Shown here: in pieces, positions 1 through 7,992 of the stretch
Position numbering within the stretch: position 1 is the stretch's first letter
Layout of the letters: each line of letters begins with the position of its first letter
Source of the DNA: Lentisphaeria bacterium
GTDB taxonomy: Bacteria > Verrucomicrobiota > Lentisphaeria > Victivallales > UBA1829
NCBI GenBank assembly: GCA_017629515.1
Contig: JAGBXB010000021.1
Span: 1 to 40,372, forward strand
DNA length: 40,372 nucleotides
Reading direction: 5' to 3'
Notes under the pieces: generated by a model
What the model was told of the DNA's origin: nothing
The model's input: only the letters and a program-made list of their open reading frames with translations
Database searches by the model: none
Made by a program: the position numbers and the translations under genes

Positions 1-2
1 CC

Positions 3-146
3 TTTTCCGCCGCAACTGCGGAAGATATCACTTCCTACATGATCGGCAAAGGGGTTTTCGCCGACTTTGAAAAGCCGGTTACTGCCGCCGCCGCTCTCTG
101 GAACGGAACAGATTTTGATTACGCTGTGGAAGATGCCGCTCTGTAA
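3..146 (+). CDS. C-terminal tail of an unrecognised protein (5' end outside window)
   Basis: An open frame enters from the left edge and ends with TAA at 144-146, giving 47 residues with an Ala-rich, acidic end (..WNGTDFDYAVEDAAL). A strong rho-independent terminator follows about 30 bases later, which supports this being a genuine 3' end. The fragment is too short for me to name a family, and its function cannot be inferred. Confidence 0.55.
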   Translation, partial: FSAATAEDITSYMIGKGVFADFEKPVTAAAALWNGTDFDYAVEDAAL

Positions 147-176
147 AAAAAGAGTGTGTTTTTGAGGTAATATTCA

Positions 177-209
177 GGAAAGACCATCCTTGCGATGTTC
201 TTTCCTTTT
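177..209 (+). terminator. Rho-independent terminator
   Basis: GGAAAGA (177-183) pairs with TCTTTCC (199-205). An inner CATC/GATG pair (185-188 with 194-197) lies inside one c/t mismatch, the loop is CTTGC, and TTTTC follows at once. It ends transcription of the gene stopping at 146. It also argues that the helicase downstream does not start at the in-frame TTG at 190, which lies inside the hairpin. Confidence 0.75.
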
Positions 210-234
210 CACTTTTTACTACCGGGATGCTGTT

Positions 235-2283
235 ATGTCCGCTATTATTGATTCACTCAATCCTGAACAGAAAGATGCCGCAAGCACCATTGAAGGGCCG
301 CTTCTTGTCCTTGCCGGAGCCGGCACAGGCAAAACAAGGGTCATCACCTGCCGTATTGCCTATATGATCGAGCAGGGCGTACCTCCTTCGAGTATTCTGG
401 GGGTAACCTTCACCAACAAAGCGGCAAAGGAGATGCGGGAAAGACTCAATGCGCTCATTGATCCTGCTCTTGCTGCAAAGGTGACACTGGGTACATTCCA
501 CTCTTTCTGTGTCCGGGTATTGCGTAAGGAGATCCATCTGGCAGGGCATTACAACTCTTCTTTCAGTATTGCGGATGATTCCGATCAGTCCAGCCTCATC
601 CGTCAGGCGGCGGCAGAGTTGGGATATGCAAAAGAGGAACTTGCCACGCCGGAGATCCTCGGTTACATCAGCCGGATGAAAAACCGCCTGAAATTTCCTG
701 CGGACGCGTTGAATGACGCTCCGGACTATTCCCGGGAAGAGGATATGGCGAAAGTCTATGAGCGTTACCAGAAGATGCTGGAAATCCAGAATACTCTGGA
801 CTTTGATGATATATTGCTTCTCACCTTGAAGATCTTTGAGGAACACCCGGAAACGCTGAAAAAATGGCAGGATATCTATCACTACCTTCTCATTGACGAG
901 TATCAGGATACCAATACCGCCCAGTTCCTTATCATAAAGCAGCTTGCGGGCGAAAAGATGAATCTTTGCGTGGTGGGGGATGATGACCAGAGCATTTACT
1001 CCTGGCGTGGTGCGGAAGTAGCCAACATCCTTGAGTTCCCCCGGTATTTCCCCGGAGCAAAAGAGATCAAACTGGAACAGAATTACCGTTCCACCAATGC
1101 TATTTTGCGTGCGGCAAATGCAGTGATCGGTCAGAATGGGACCCGTTATGACAAAAATTTATGGTCGGCAAAAGGCGAAGGGGAAAGCGTAAAAGTCTTT
1201 GCTGTGGAAAACGGGGATGAGGAGGCTAAATTCATTGTGGATACCATTGAAAGTATGCATGCAATGAATCCGGATATGAATTACAGTGATTTTGCCGTTC
1301 TCTACCGTTCCAACCATCTTTCCCGCTCTTTTGAATTGGAAATGAAACGCCGCGGGATCCGGCCGAAAATCATTGGCGGACAGGAATTTCTCCAAAGAAA
1401 AGAAGTCAAGGATGCGGCAAGTTACCTGAAACTTATCGTCAATCCCCGTGATGATCAAAGTTTGCTGCGTGTATTATCCGTCCCCCCCAGAGGTTTGGGG
1501 GATAAAGCCGTCCTCACGCTGCGGGATATGCAGAAACGGGAACATAAAAGTATTCTTGCCTGTATGGAAAATGAAGTTTGCCAGAAAAGTCTTTCCTCCC
1601 TTGCAGCCTCTTCCGTACGCAATTTTACTTCCATCGTGCAGAAGTACAAAGAACTTTTTGCCGATCCCCAGGGAACGCCTATTGCCATTATTGCAAGGGA
1701 ATACCTTATGGAGATCGGGTATCTTACCGGGATGCAGAAGATCTATAAAGACATGAAAGAAGCGGAAAAACGCCAGGAAAATGTACTGGAATTTCTTACT
1801 TTCATGGGATTATATGAAAGGAAAATGGAGGGGAAATGTACTCTGAACGATTTTCTGGAATCCTATTCTCTGCTGGATGACTCTGACAGAACGGATGATT
1901 CGGAAGATTATGACGGGCCGATCCTTTCCACCGTACACGCCAGTAAAGGATTGGAATTTCCCGTAGTATTTCTTGTAGGATTGGAACACAATACTTTCCC
2001 TCATGAACGGGCGTTAAGTGAAGGCGGTCTGGAAGAGGAGAGAAGACTCTTCTATGTGGCGATCACAAGAGCCAGACAGCAGTTGATGATCACCTTTGCC
2101 AAAAAAAGATTCAAATTCCATGAATATGTCCGGGAAAGACCATCGGCTTTTCTTTCCGAACTGCCGGAGGAGACGGAACACCCGGATTATACAGACTTCC
2201 TGAAACCAATGGAAGCAGAGGATATACAGGAAGCCTTCATAGATTATTTTGAAAGTCAACTTACTGATTACGATGATGATTGA
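235..2283 (+). CDS. uvrD: UvrD/PcrA/Rep-family superfamily 1A DNA helicase
   Basis: This is an ATP-dependent 3'-5' DNA helicase of the UvrD/PcrA/Rep family, acting in repair and replication restart. All SF1A motifs are present: Walker A GAGTGKT (about residue 28), DEYQD Walker B (about 221), GDDDQSIYSWRG (about 247), QNYRST (about 282), STVHASKGLEF (about 565) and YVAITRAR (about 607). The 682-residue length matches Rep/PcrA (about 670-730). ATG at 235 was chosen because the in-frame TTG at 190 lies in a terminator hairpin and would add a non-family N-terminus; the ribosome-binding site at 235 is weak. The C-terminus is acidic. The MATE gene starts just after the stop, so the two may be cotranscribed. 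Whether the orthologue is UvrD, PcrA or Rep cannot be decided here. Confidence 0.93.
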   Translation: MSAIIDSLNPEQKDAASTIEGPLLVLAGAGTGKTRVITCRIAYMIEQGVPPSSILGVTFTNKAAKEMRERLNALIDPALAAKVTLGTFHSFCVRVLRKEIHLAGHYNSSFSIADDSDQSSLIRQAAAELGYAKEELATPEILGYISRMKNRLKFPADALNDAPDYSREEDMAKVYERYQKMLEIQNTLDFDDILLLTLKIFEEHPETLKKWQDIYHYLLIDEYQDTNTAQFLIIKQLAGEKMNLCVVGDDDQSIYSWRGAEVANILEFPRYFPGAKEIKLEQNYRSTNAILRAANAVIGQNGTRYDKNLWSAKGEGESVKVFAVENGDEEAKFIVDTIESMHAMNPDMNYSDFAVLYRSNHLSRSFELEMKRRGIRPKIIGGQEFLQRKEVKDAASYLKLIVNPRDDQSLLRVLSVPPRGLGDKAVLTLRDMQKREHKSILACMENEVCQKSLSSLAASSVRNFTSIVQKYKELFADPQGTPIAIIAREYLMEIGYLTGMQKIYKDMKEAEKRQENVLEFLTFMGLYERKMEGKCTLNDFLESYSLLDDSDRTDDSEDYDGPILSTVHASKGLEFPVVFLVGLEHNTFPHERALSEGGLEEERRLFYVAITRARQQLMITFAKKRFKFHEYVRERPSAFLSELPEETEHPDYTDFLKPMEAEDIQEAFIDYFESQLTDYDDD

Positions 2284-2285
2284 AA

Positions 2286-3701
2286 ATGACAAATCCAAAA
2301 ACAAAAAGTAATTATACAAGAGGTTCCATCGGCGGCACGATGCTGAAAACCGGCTTTGCCATGCTTGCCGGAACTCTTGCCATGTCCGGCTACAATATCG
2401 TGGATACCTACTTTGTAGGCAATCTGGGGAAAATCCCTATGGCGGCAATGGGTTTCACCATGCCGATCATCATGCTTGTAGGGTGCTTTTTCCGGGGATT
2501 GACCATTGGAGTAATGGCCACATCCGCCCAGAGTCTCGGCGGCGGAAGGTACAGCAAAGCCAATACTCTTATCTTTTCCGGTCTTGCCCTGATCACCATC
2601 ATCTCCCTTATTGCGGGGATATGCGGGCTTTTTGTTTCGGAATATCTCATCCGGTTGATGAATGCTTCGGCGGCGGCTCTGCCTATGGCAAAAGAGTATA
2701 TGGATATATGGTTTTTAGGCTGCGTCACGGCTTTTGTGGGGCTGACCGGCAATGACCTGCTCATTTCATCGGGGTATTCCCGGACAGCCAGTACCCTTAT
2801 GGTGGCGGGACTTGTCCTCAATACCATTCTTGACCCTCTCTTTATTTTCGGCTGGGGACCGGTTCCGGCAATGGGGATGAAAGGAGCGGCTCTTGCTACG
2901 GTGATCGCCCAGGCGTGTTCAGCGGCAGTGGCTCTTACGGTGCTTCATCACAAGGGATTGTTTATTTTGAAAGTTCCGGAATGGAGAAAAATGGAAAAAG
3001 CATGGTTCCTTATCATCAAATATGCCATTCCCTCTGCGCTGGGGATGCTGATGATGCCGTTGGGATCTTTTGTCATCACCTGGATCACTGCCAAATTCGG
3101 TGATGCGGCAGTTGCGGCGACAGCGGCGGCGGCAAGATTGGAGATGCTTGCTTTTGTATTTCCCATGGCGTTGGGGATCTCTCTTATGCCCATGGTGGGG
3201 CAGAATTTCGGGGCGAGACTTTACGGCAGGATCAGGGCATGCAAACGATTTTCGTTCCTGTTTGCCTTCTTTTTCCTTCTGGGGATGGCGGCAGTTTATT
3301 TCGTCCTTGCGGATGTGCTTGTAAAACAGTTTTCCCCCGACCCGGAGGTACGCAAGATCATGGCTTGTTGTATGCGGATCATCCCCTGGGGTTTCTGGGC
3401 TACGGAGATCCACAGATATTCGGGCTTTTTCTTTACCGGATGCGGGCATCCACGGATCTCTGCCTATCTTAACGGTTTCCGTATGATCGGACTTCTTCTG
3501 CCCTTTTCCTTTATTGCTTTATATTTCAACAATCTGGAAGGATTGTTCTGGGCGCGGTTTGCGGCGGATGTGCTTGCCGGCTTTACAGGTATATACCTTG
3601 CATCCGGTCTCACAAAAAATCTTCCGCTGGAAGACGGCAAACCCTATGACGGCAAACATGTCTGGCAGGATCTTCTTCCTTTTCTGAAAAAAAACAACTG
3701 A
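2286..3701 (+). CDS. MATE family efflux transporter
   Basis: This inner-membrane multidrug and toxin extrusion antiporter exports organic cations in exchange for Na+ or H+. The protein is about 471 residues, the usual MATE length (440-480), and almost entirely hydrophobic with about 12 predicted membrane segments in two similar halves. The N-terminal stretch (..SGYNIVDTYFVGNLG..MAAMGFTMPI) is typical of the family, as is the conserved block near LILDPLFIFGWGP in the first half. ATG at 2286 lies 3 bases beyond the helicase stop. An in-frame TTG at 2280 overlapping that stop (TTGA) is a less likely start. No good Shine-Dalgarno is visible, so translation may be coupled to the helicase. The substrate is unknown. 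Confidence 0.92.
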   Translation: MTNPKTKSNYTRGSIGGTMLKTGFAMLAGTLAMSGYNIVDTYFVGNLGKIPMAAMGFTMPIIMLVGCFFRGLTIGVMATSAQSLGGGRYSKANTLIFSGLALITIISLIAGICGLFVSEYLIRLMNASAAALPMAKEYMDIWFLGCVTAFVGLTGNDLLISSGYSRTASTLMVAGLVLNTILDPLFIFGWGPVPAMGMKGAALATVIAQACSAAVALTVLHHKGLFILKVPEWRKMEKAWFLIIKYAIPSALGMLMMPLGSFVITWITAKFGDAAVAATAAAARLEMLAFVFPMALGISLMPMVGQNFGARLYGRIRACKRFSFLFAFFFLLGMAAVYFVLADVLVKQFSPDPEVRKIMACCMRIIPWGFWATEIHRYSGFFFTGCGHPRISAYLNGFRMIGLLLPFSFIALYFNNLEGLFWARFAADVLAGFTGIYLASGLTKNLPLEDGKPYDGKHVWQDLLPFLKKNN

Positions 3702-3726
3702 AAAATCTTTTTCCATTTGCAAAAAA

Positions 3727-3767
3727 ACTTTCAGGGTATATTTTATCATAAAAAGGACACTGAAAGT
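3727..3767. promoter_or_regulatory. Inverted repeat around a candidate promoter of the PHP gene
   Basis: ACTTTCAG (3727-3734) and CTGAAAGT (3760-3767) form a perfect 8-bp inverted repeat. Between them lies TATATT, which could act as a -10 with TTGCAA upstream at 3717, although the 14-base spacing is poor. The right arm ends directly before the GAGG ribosome-binding site of the GTG-initiated PHP gene. It could be an operator or an RNA hairpin beside the ribosome-binding site. Confidence 0.3.
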
Positions 3768-3777
3768 GAGGTAAAAA

Positions 3778-5190
3778 GTGAAAGAAGATCTCTATTATAT
3801 TTCTCCCCGTATCGTTGCTGCAAATAAAGAACAGGCAATTATGGTAAAGGGGCGTTTCCCCCATTCTGACTTACGGAATTTCAAAGGGGAGATCGTTGTT
3901 GACAGCGTAAGAGCGGACGGGCTTTTCACCACAGAGGAACTTCCCGGCTATACCTGCGGAAATCAGTTTGATATGGGGAGACCTCCCTTTGAAGAAATCA
4001 AAAATGCTTCTCTGGATGAAATGGGAGTCTTGCGCTTTACTTATCCCTTTGCCGGAGAGGGGGAAAATACCTTCCGTGTCCGTATGGGGGAAAGAGTTCT
4101 TGTGGAGTTCCGGGTCTTTTCCATGCCGGAAAAATATCTTTCTCTGCGTCCATTCAAAGGGGATACCCACCTGCACAGCGGTTTTTCCGGCTGCTGTCAC
4201 CAGAAAGAGTATTTGAGTCCGGAATATTATGCGGCATTAAACTGTTCCATGGGACTGGATTTTATCGGGATAGCGGATCATAAACAGCATTTCCCCTCCC
4301 TGAAAGCCATGGATTTTGTACGGCAGTGCGGCTGTTCCTTTCAAGTTTACACTTCGGAAGAAGTGCATCTGCCGGATCTGCATACCATCCACAATCTGAA
4401 TTTCGGCGGCGATCAGGGGATCTCATGGAGGCTCTTCAAGGGACGGAAAGAGTATGATGCCATTTACAATCACTATCTTTCCAAAGTACCTGCCTATAAA
4501 GATCATTTTATGCGGCACCTTGCGGCAAATTATCATGTGATCCATGATCTTGTGCATGAAGCGGGCGGGGTGAATATTTTCTGTCATCCCTTCTGGCGGC
4601 CCAACAGCAGACTTTTCCTGCCCCCTGTCATACGGGAATATGTACTGGAAAACCATCTTTTTGATGCCATAGAAGTTTTTGGAGATGGCAGACGCAATGT
4701 GGATGAAAGTCATGCTATGTATATGGATCTCTGCCTGAAAAAGGGCCGTTATTTTCCGGCAATGGGCAATACGGATTCTCATTGCATAGAGGGGATCGGC
4801 AAAAATCAAACGGTGATCTTTGCAGAAAAAAATGAGTTTTCCAGGTTGAAAAATGCTCTTCTTGCCAGTCAGAATGTGGCGGTAAGTTTCCTTGCAGGGG
4901 AGTTTCCCCGTACCACCGGGAGTCAGTTCTGGGTAACATTCTATCACTTCCTGCGGGAAAATTATTTTGAAAAACATGATGAATTGAGAAGGAAAGAAGC
5001 CTCACTTCTGTTCAAAGCCCTTGCCACCGGCGGAACAGACCCCCAGTATGAGTCTTTTATCCATCGCCCCTATAAAGAAAGGCTTGACGGAGTGGAAGAG
5101 ATGCAGAAACTTGTATTTATGCCGGATAAAGAAGGTTTTGCCGCTCTTCATAAAGAATTTACGGAGCTGGAAAAAGAGTTCTGGGGATAA
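3778..5190 (+). CDS. PHP-domain metal-dependent phosphoesterase-like protein
   Basis: This is a 470-residue cytoplasmic protein with no signal peptide. After about 125 residues of beta-rich N-terminal sequence comes a PHP (polymerase and histidinol phosphatase) domain with metal-ligand motifs in order: FKGDTHLHSG (about 127-136), GIADHKQHF, EVHLPDLHTIH, FCHPFW and GNTDSHC. These are expected to build a multi-metal site for phosphoester hydrolysis. The start is GTG at 3778, with GAGG 7 bases upstream. The substrate is unknown. The N-terminal extension and the roughly 120-residue C-terminal tail are not part of the minimal PHP domain. The gene stands alone between the MATE gene and a convergent radical SAM gene. 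Confidence 0.82.
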   Translation: MKEDLYYISPRIVAANKEQAIMVKGRFPHSDLRNFKGEIVVDSVRADGLFTTEELPGYTCGNQFDMGRPPFEEIKNASLDEMGVLRFTYPFAGEGENTFRVRMGERVLVEFRVFSMPEKYLSLRPFKGDTHLHSGFSGCCHQKEYLSPEYYAALNCSMGLDFIGIADHKQHFPSLKAMDFVRQCGCSFQVYTSEEVHLPDLHTIHNLNFGGDQGISWRLFKGRKEYDAIYNHYLSKVPAYKDHFMRHLAANYHVIHDLVHEAGGVNIFCHPFWRPNSRLFLPPVIREYVLENHLFDAIEVFGDGRRNVDESHAMYMDLCLKKGRYFPAMGNTDSHCIEGIGKNQTVIFAEKNEFSRLKNALLASQNVAVSFLAGEFPRTTGSQFWVTFYHFLRENYFEKHDELRRKEASLLFKALATGGTDPQYESFIHRPYKERLDGVEEMQKLVFMPDKEGFAALHKEFTELEKEFWG

Positions 5191-5216
5191 AACTCTTCTT
5201 TTCTTTTTCCTCCGGT

Positions 5217-5245
5217 AAAAAAAGAGCAATTGCCGGAAATGGCAA
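5217..5245 (-). terminator. Weak candidate terminator for the aminomutase-like gene
   Basis: Read leftward, TTGCC (5245-5241) pairs with GGCAA (5234-5230) across a 6-base loop, and a run of seven T (5223-5217) follows after TTGCTC. The stem is only 5 bp, so the call is tentative. It lies 25 bases past the stop of the leftward radical SAM gene. Confidence 0.35.
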
Positions 5246-5269
5246 AAAGGGGGGAAACAAAAGAAGGAG

Positions 5270-6358
5270 TTATTCCTCCACATCGGGGAAGTCCCACAGT
5301 TCGCCGCAGAAATTCCGGTAGGTGATGATACGCCCTTTGCGGGAGACTTCATGGTCAGGCACAAGCTGGATCTTCCCTCCCCCGCCGGGGAGATCTATGG
5401 CATAATGCGGTACTGCCATCCCGCTGGTCTTGTTCCGTAAGAAATCCATCAATTCCAGACCTTTTTTCAAAGACACCCGGAAATGTTCCGTTCCGAAAAC
5501 AAGATCGGCATGGAAAAGATAATAAGGATGCACCCGGCAGGCAAGCAGTTTACGCATGAGAGTTTGGAGAACAAGCGGATCATCATTGACCCCTTTCAGC
5601 AATACAGTCTGACTGCCAAGTACGATCCCGGCATCTGCCAGCAAATTCAAGGCTTTGGCAGATTCCGGCGTGATCTCCGCCGGATGATTGAAATGGACAT
5701 TCATATAAAGGGGATGATACTTTTTAAGTTTCTTCACCAGTTTTGTTGTGATCCGCTGGGGCAGTACACAGGGTACTCTCGACCCGATACGGATGTAATC
5801 CACATGATCTATGGCGTGCAGTTTCTCCAAATACTCTTCCAGAAGAGATTCATCCAGAAGAAGGGGATCACCGCCTGTAATGAGCACATCATGGATGCTG
5901 TGTGTGTTGCGGATATACTCAATGCCTTGCAGGACTTTCGTTCTGTCCACGCACATGGGAGTCTCAAACTTCCGTTTTCTTGTGCAGAAACGGCAATACA
6001 TGGCACAGGAATTGGATACAAGAAGCAGACACCGGTCTTCGTAACGGTGAACGATACAGGGCGCAGGAGTGTGCGCTTCCTCCCCCAGAGGATCATCCAT
6101 CAGGTCTTCATTACCAAGTAATTCCATTTCATCGGGAATACATTGTTTGTAAATGGCATCGCCCTTTTCCCTGATGAGAGAGAAATAATAGGAATTGACA
6201 AAGAAAGGGAATTTATTTGTGATCTTCTCCAATTTCTCCAGATCCAGATCATATTTTTCAGCTGTCTCTTTAAGAGAAATGCCGGATTTACGGAGGATCT
6301 TCTGCCACTTTTCCATCTGTGAAATGCCTTTTAAAAATTGAAATATTCTTTTTCCCAT
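5270..6358 (-). CDS. Lysine 2,3-aminomutase-like radical SAM enzyme (KamA family)
   Basis: This is a radical S-adenosylmethionine, PLP-dependent aminomutase of the KamA/EpmB/YodO family. It carries the cluster motif CxxxCxxC (CAMYCRFC), a GGDPLLLDE block, and a PLP-lysine motif DLPGGGGK resembling that of clostridial lysine 2,3-aminomutase. Both aspartates that bind the lysine side-chain amine in KamA appear conserved (HADLVFG and AIDLPGG), favouring lysine over glutamate. At 362 residues it is shorter than classical KamA (about 416) and near EpmB (about 340), so it could modify elongation factor P instead of free lysine. ATG at 6358 has only GAGAG touching it. ATG at 6316, with AAGG upstream, is an alternative start. 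A near-consensus promoter precedes it. Confidence 0.86.
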   Translation of the reverse strand: MGKRIFQFLKGISQMEKWQKILRKSGISLKETAEKYDLDLEKLEKITNKFPFFVNSYYFSLIREKGDAIYKQCIPDEMELLGNEDLMDDPLGEEAHTPAPCIVHRYEDRCLLLVSNSCAMYCRFCTRKRKFETPMCVDRTKVLQGIEYIRNTHSIHDVLITGGDPLLLDESLLEEYLEKLHAIDHVDYIRIGSRVPCVLPQRITTKLVKKLKKYHPLYMNVHFNHPAEITPESAKALNLLADAGIVLGSQTVLLKGVNDDPLVLQTLMRKLLACRVHPYYLFHADLVFGTEHFRVSLKKGLELMDFLRNKTSGMAVPHYAIDLPGGGGKIQLVPDHEVSRKGRIITYRNFCGELWDFPDVEE

Positions 6359-6377
6359 CTCTCAAAAATACAGTAGA

Positions 6378-6406
6378 AATATACATGAAAATCCCTCTTT
6401 TGTCAA
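6378..6406 (-). promoter_or_regulatory. Sigma-70-type promoter for the aminomutase-like gene
   Basis: Read leftward, TTGACA (6406-6401) and TATATT (6383-6378) are separated by 17 bases, close to consensus. The transcript would start near 6371, leaving a leader of about 12 bases to the ATG at 6358 or about 55 to the ATG at 6316. Confidence 0.7.
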
Positions 6407-6446
6407 GAGAAAGCGTCAGAAAAAAACAAAAATTCCTCCGGAAAAC

Positions 6447-6474
6447 TTGACATTGATTTTTTTTATGCTAAAAT
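6447..6474 (+). promoter_or_regulatory. Sigma-70-type promoter for the ceramidase-like gene
   Basis: TTGACA (6447-6452) and TAAAAT (6469-6474) are separated by 16 bases, 46 bases upstream of the ATG at 6520. It is divergent from the aminomutase promoter, with the two -35 boxes about 40 bases apart. Confidence 0.65.
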
Positions 6475-6519
6475 TAGAAAAACAATGGAAGCAACACAGA
6501 AAATATTCAGGAGAAAAAA

Positions 6520-7812
6520 ATGCAAATCGCCTTTTTCAAAGAAGATATCACTCCGGAAGTGGGCGTTTACCTTGCCGGATACGGTTTGAATGATAAATCC
6601 ACAGCCATTCTGGATAAACTTTATGCCGCAGGACTTTACATGGATGACGGAAAAAAGAAAGTTCTGCTGATCTCCTGCGATCTTCTGGGACTGGATGAGT
6701 GGTATATCAAAAAGTGCAGAAAAAGTATTGCACAATATTTGCAGATCCCCCCGGAAGCGGTAATGATAAGCTGTACCCACACCCATACAGGCCCGGAGAC
6801 CCGTACTCTGGCTTCCGCTCCGCAGCAGTTGAATTCCTCTTATCTGGATAAACTGGAAAAAATCCTTCTGGCAGGAGTGAAAAAACTTGTCTCTTTTACA
6901 GAGTGTGATGTATTTTTCTTTTCCGAATACTGTGATGCCAACCGCAACAGAAGATATGTTGCAGGGGATAATCACGCCACATTCACCCCTCACAGACGGG
7001 AAGTCATTGAAAGAAGCGAAAAACTCTTTGCTGATAAGGAACTGGGGGGACTCCTGTTTGCCGATAAAGAGACTCATCTTCCCGTGTATATCATAGGCAA
7101 TTACGCCGCCCATCCTCTTGCGGGCCACAGTATCGGACTGGGTGGGTTGAGGATCTCTGCGGATTACCCCGGCGCATTCCGGGATTATATTACAAGAAAT
7201 ACCGGCGCGGAATGTATGTTTATTTCCGGAGCGGCAGGGGATATGGTTCCCAAAGAAGATGAACTGGGCGACGGGGCGATCCTGGATCTGGGCAAAAAAC
7301 TGGGGAAAGCGGCTCTGGGGGGAGTTCTGGAAGCAAGGAGAAATCCGGCACGGTTCGGCATGAAAGATGCAACAATCGGTTATTGCATGAATTCTTTTAC
7401 TGTCCCTCTGCGGAAAAAGTATGCCGATAATCCGGCAAAACTGCCTGCCCCCTATCTGGGCAGCGATACGGTAACATTGGATATTCAGGTCATATCCATC
7501 GGAGAAACCGCCTTTGTGGGAGTTCCCGGAGAACTCTGTTCGGAACTTGGTCAGGAGATCAAGTGGCACAGTCCCTTCCGCAGAACATTTATTGCTTACG
7601 ATGCAACTGCCTACTTCTCCTACATGGGAGGGGCAAACAACCTTGTTGCCGGAGGGTATGAAGCATTTTCCCAGCGTTTTTCCTGCCGTGGCGGGTTGAA
7701 ACTCCTGTGCTGTGCAGAGGAAACACTGTTCAAAGTATATGAAGAAGTGTTTCCGGGGAAAAATCCGGATGATTGTGAAGATAAAACCGTAAATATTCTT
7801 CCCAATAATTGA
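6520..7812 (+). CDS. Neutral/alkaline ceramidase-like protein, cytoplasmic short form
   Basis: The 430-residue protein resembles the N-terminal metal-hydrolase domain of the neutral/alkaline non-lysosomal ceramidase family. The zinc-ligand stretch CTHTHTGPE (about residue 85), NYAAHPLAGH with a following DYPG, and ISGAAGDMVP are all present. True secreted ceramidases are about 650-760 residues with a signal peptide and a C-terminal domain; here both are missing, so the enzyme is probably cytosolic. Its substrate may be a sugar- or amide-containing catabolite and not ceramide (inference). AGGAG at 6509-6513 lies 6 bases before the ATG. The gene sits beside a glycosidase-like gene in the same direction, 180 bases upstream of it. 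Confidence 0.8.
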   Translation: MQIAFFKEDITPEVGVYLAGYGLNDKSTAILDKLYAAGLYMDDGKKKVLLISCDLLGLDEWYIKKCRKSIAQYLQIPPEAVMISCTHTHTGPETRTLASAPQQLNSSYLDKLEKILLAGVKKLVSFTECDVFFFSEYCDANRNRRYVAGDNHATFTPHRREVIERSEKLFADKELGGLLFADKETHLPVYIIGNYAAHPLAGHSIGLGGLRISADYPGAFRDYITRNTGAECMFISGAAGDMVPKEDELGDGAILDLGKKLGKAALGGVLEARRNPARFGMKDATIGYCMNSFTVPLRKKYADNPAKLPAPYLGSDTVTLDIQVISIGETAFVGVPGELCSELGQEIKWHSPFRRTFIAYDATAYFSYMGGANNLVAGGYEAFSQRFSCRGGLKLLCCAEETLFKVYEEVFPGKNPDDCEDKTVNILPNN

Positions 7813-7911
7813 TTTTTTATGTAGAGAGAGGGAAGAAAGGATTTCCGTCTTTGTTTCCCCGCTTTTCTGCAATATACAGTTTATTTTAGTTGTTTTTTCA
7901 AATCATTTTAC

Positions 7912-7939
7912 TTGCAAAAGTCAGGAACAGGGATAAATT
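7912..7939 (+). promoter_or_regulatory. Candidate promoter with overlapping inverted repeat
   Basis: TTGCAA (7912-7917) and TAAATT (7934-7939) are 16 bases apart. AACAGG (7926-7931) and CCTGTT (7952-7957) form a perfect 6-bp inverted repeat spanning the -10, a position typical for a repressor operator. It lies 54 bases upstream of the glycosidase-like gene. Confidence 0.4.
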
Positions 7940-7992
7940 ATACCCGGAAAACCTGTTACAACAAAGGAAATATAATATAACAAGGAGCAATG

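Noticed and set aside
190..234. N-terminal extension of the helicase from a TTG start
   Set aside because: The codons lie inside a rho-independent terminator and give a sequence unlike the family; ATG 235 is preferred.
6463..7872. Antisense frame of 469 codons opposite the ceramidase-like gene
   Set aside because: It is a shadow of a well-supported gene, rich in Cys, His and Phe, as expected for antisense translation.
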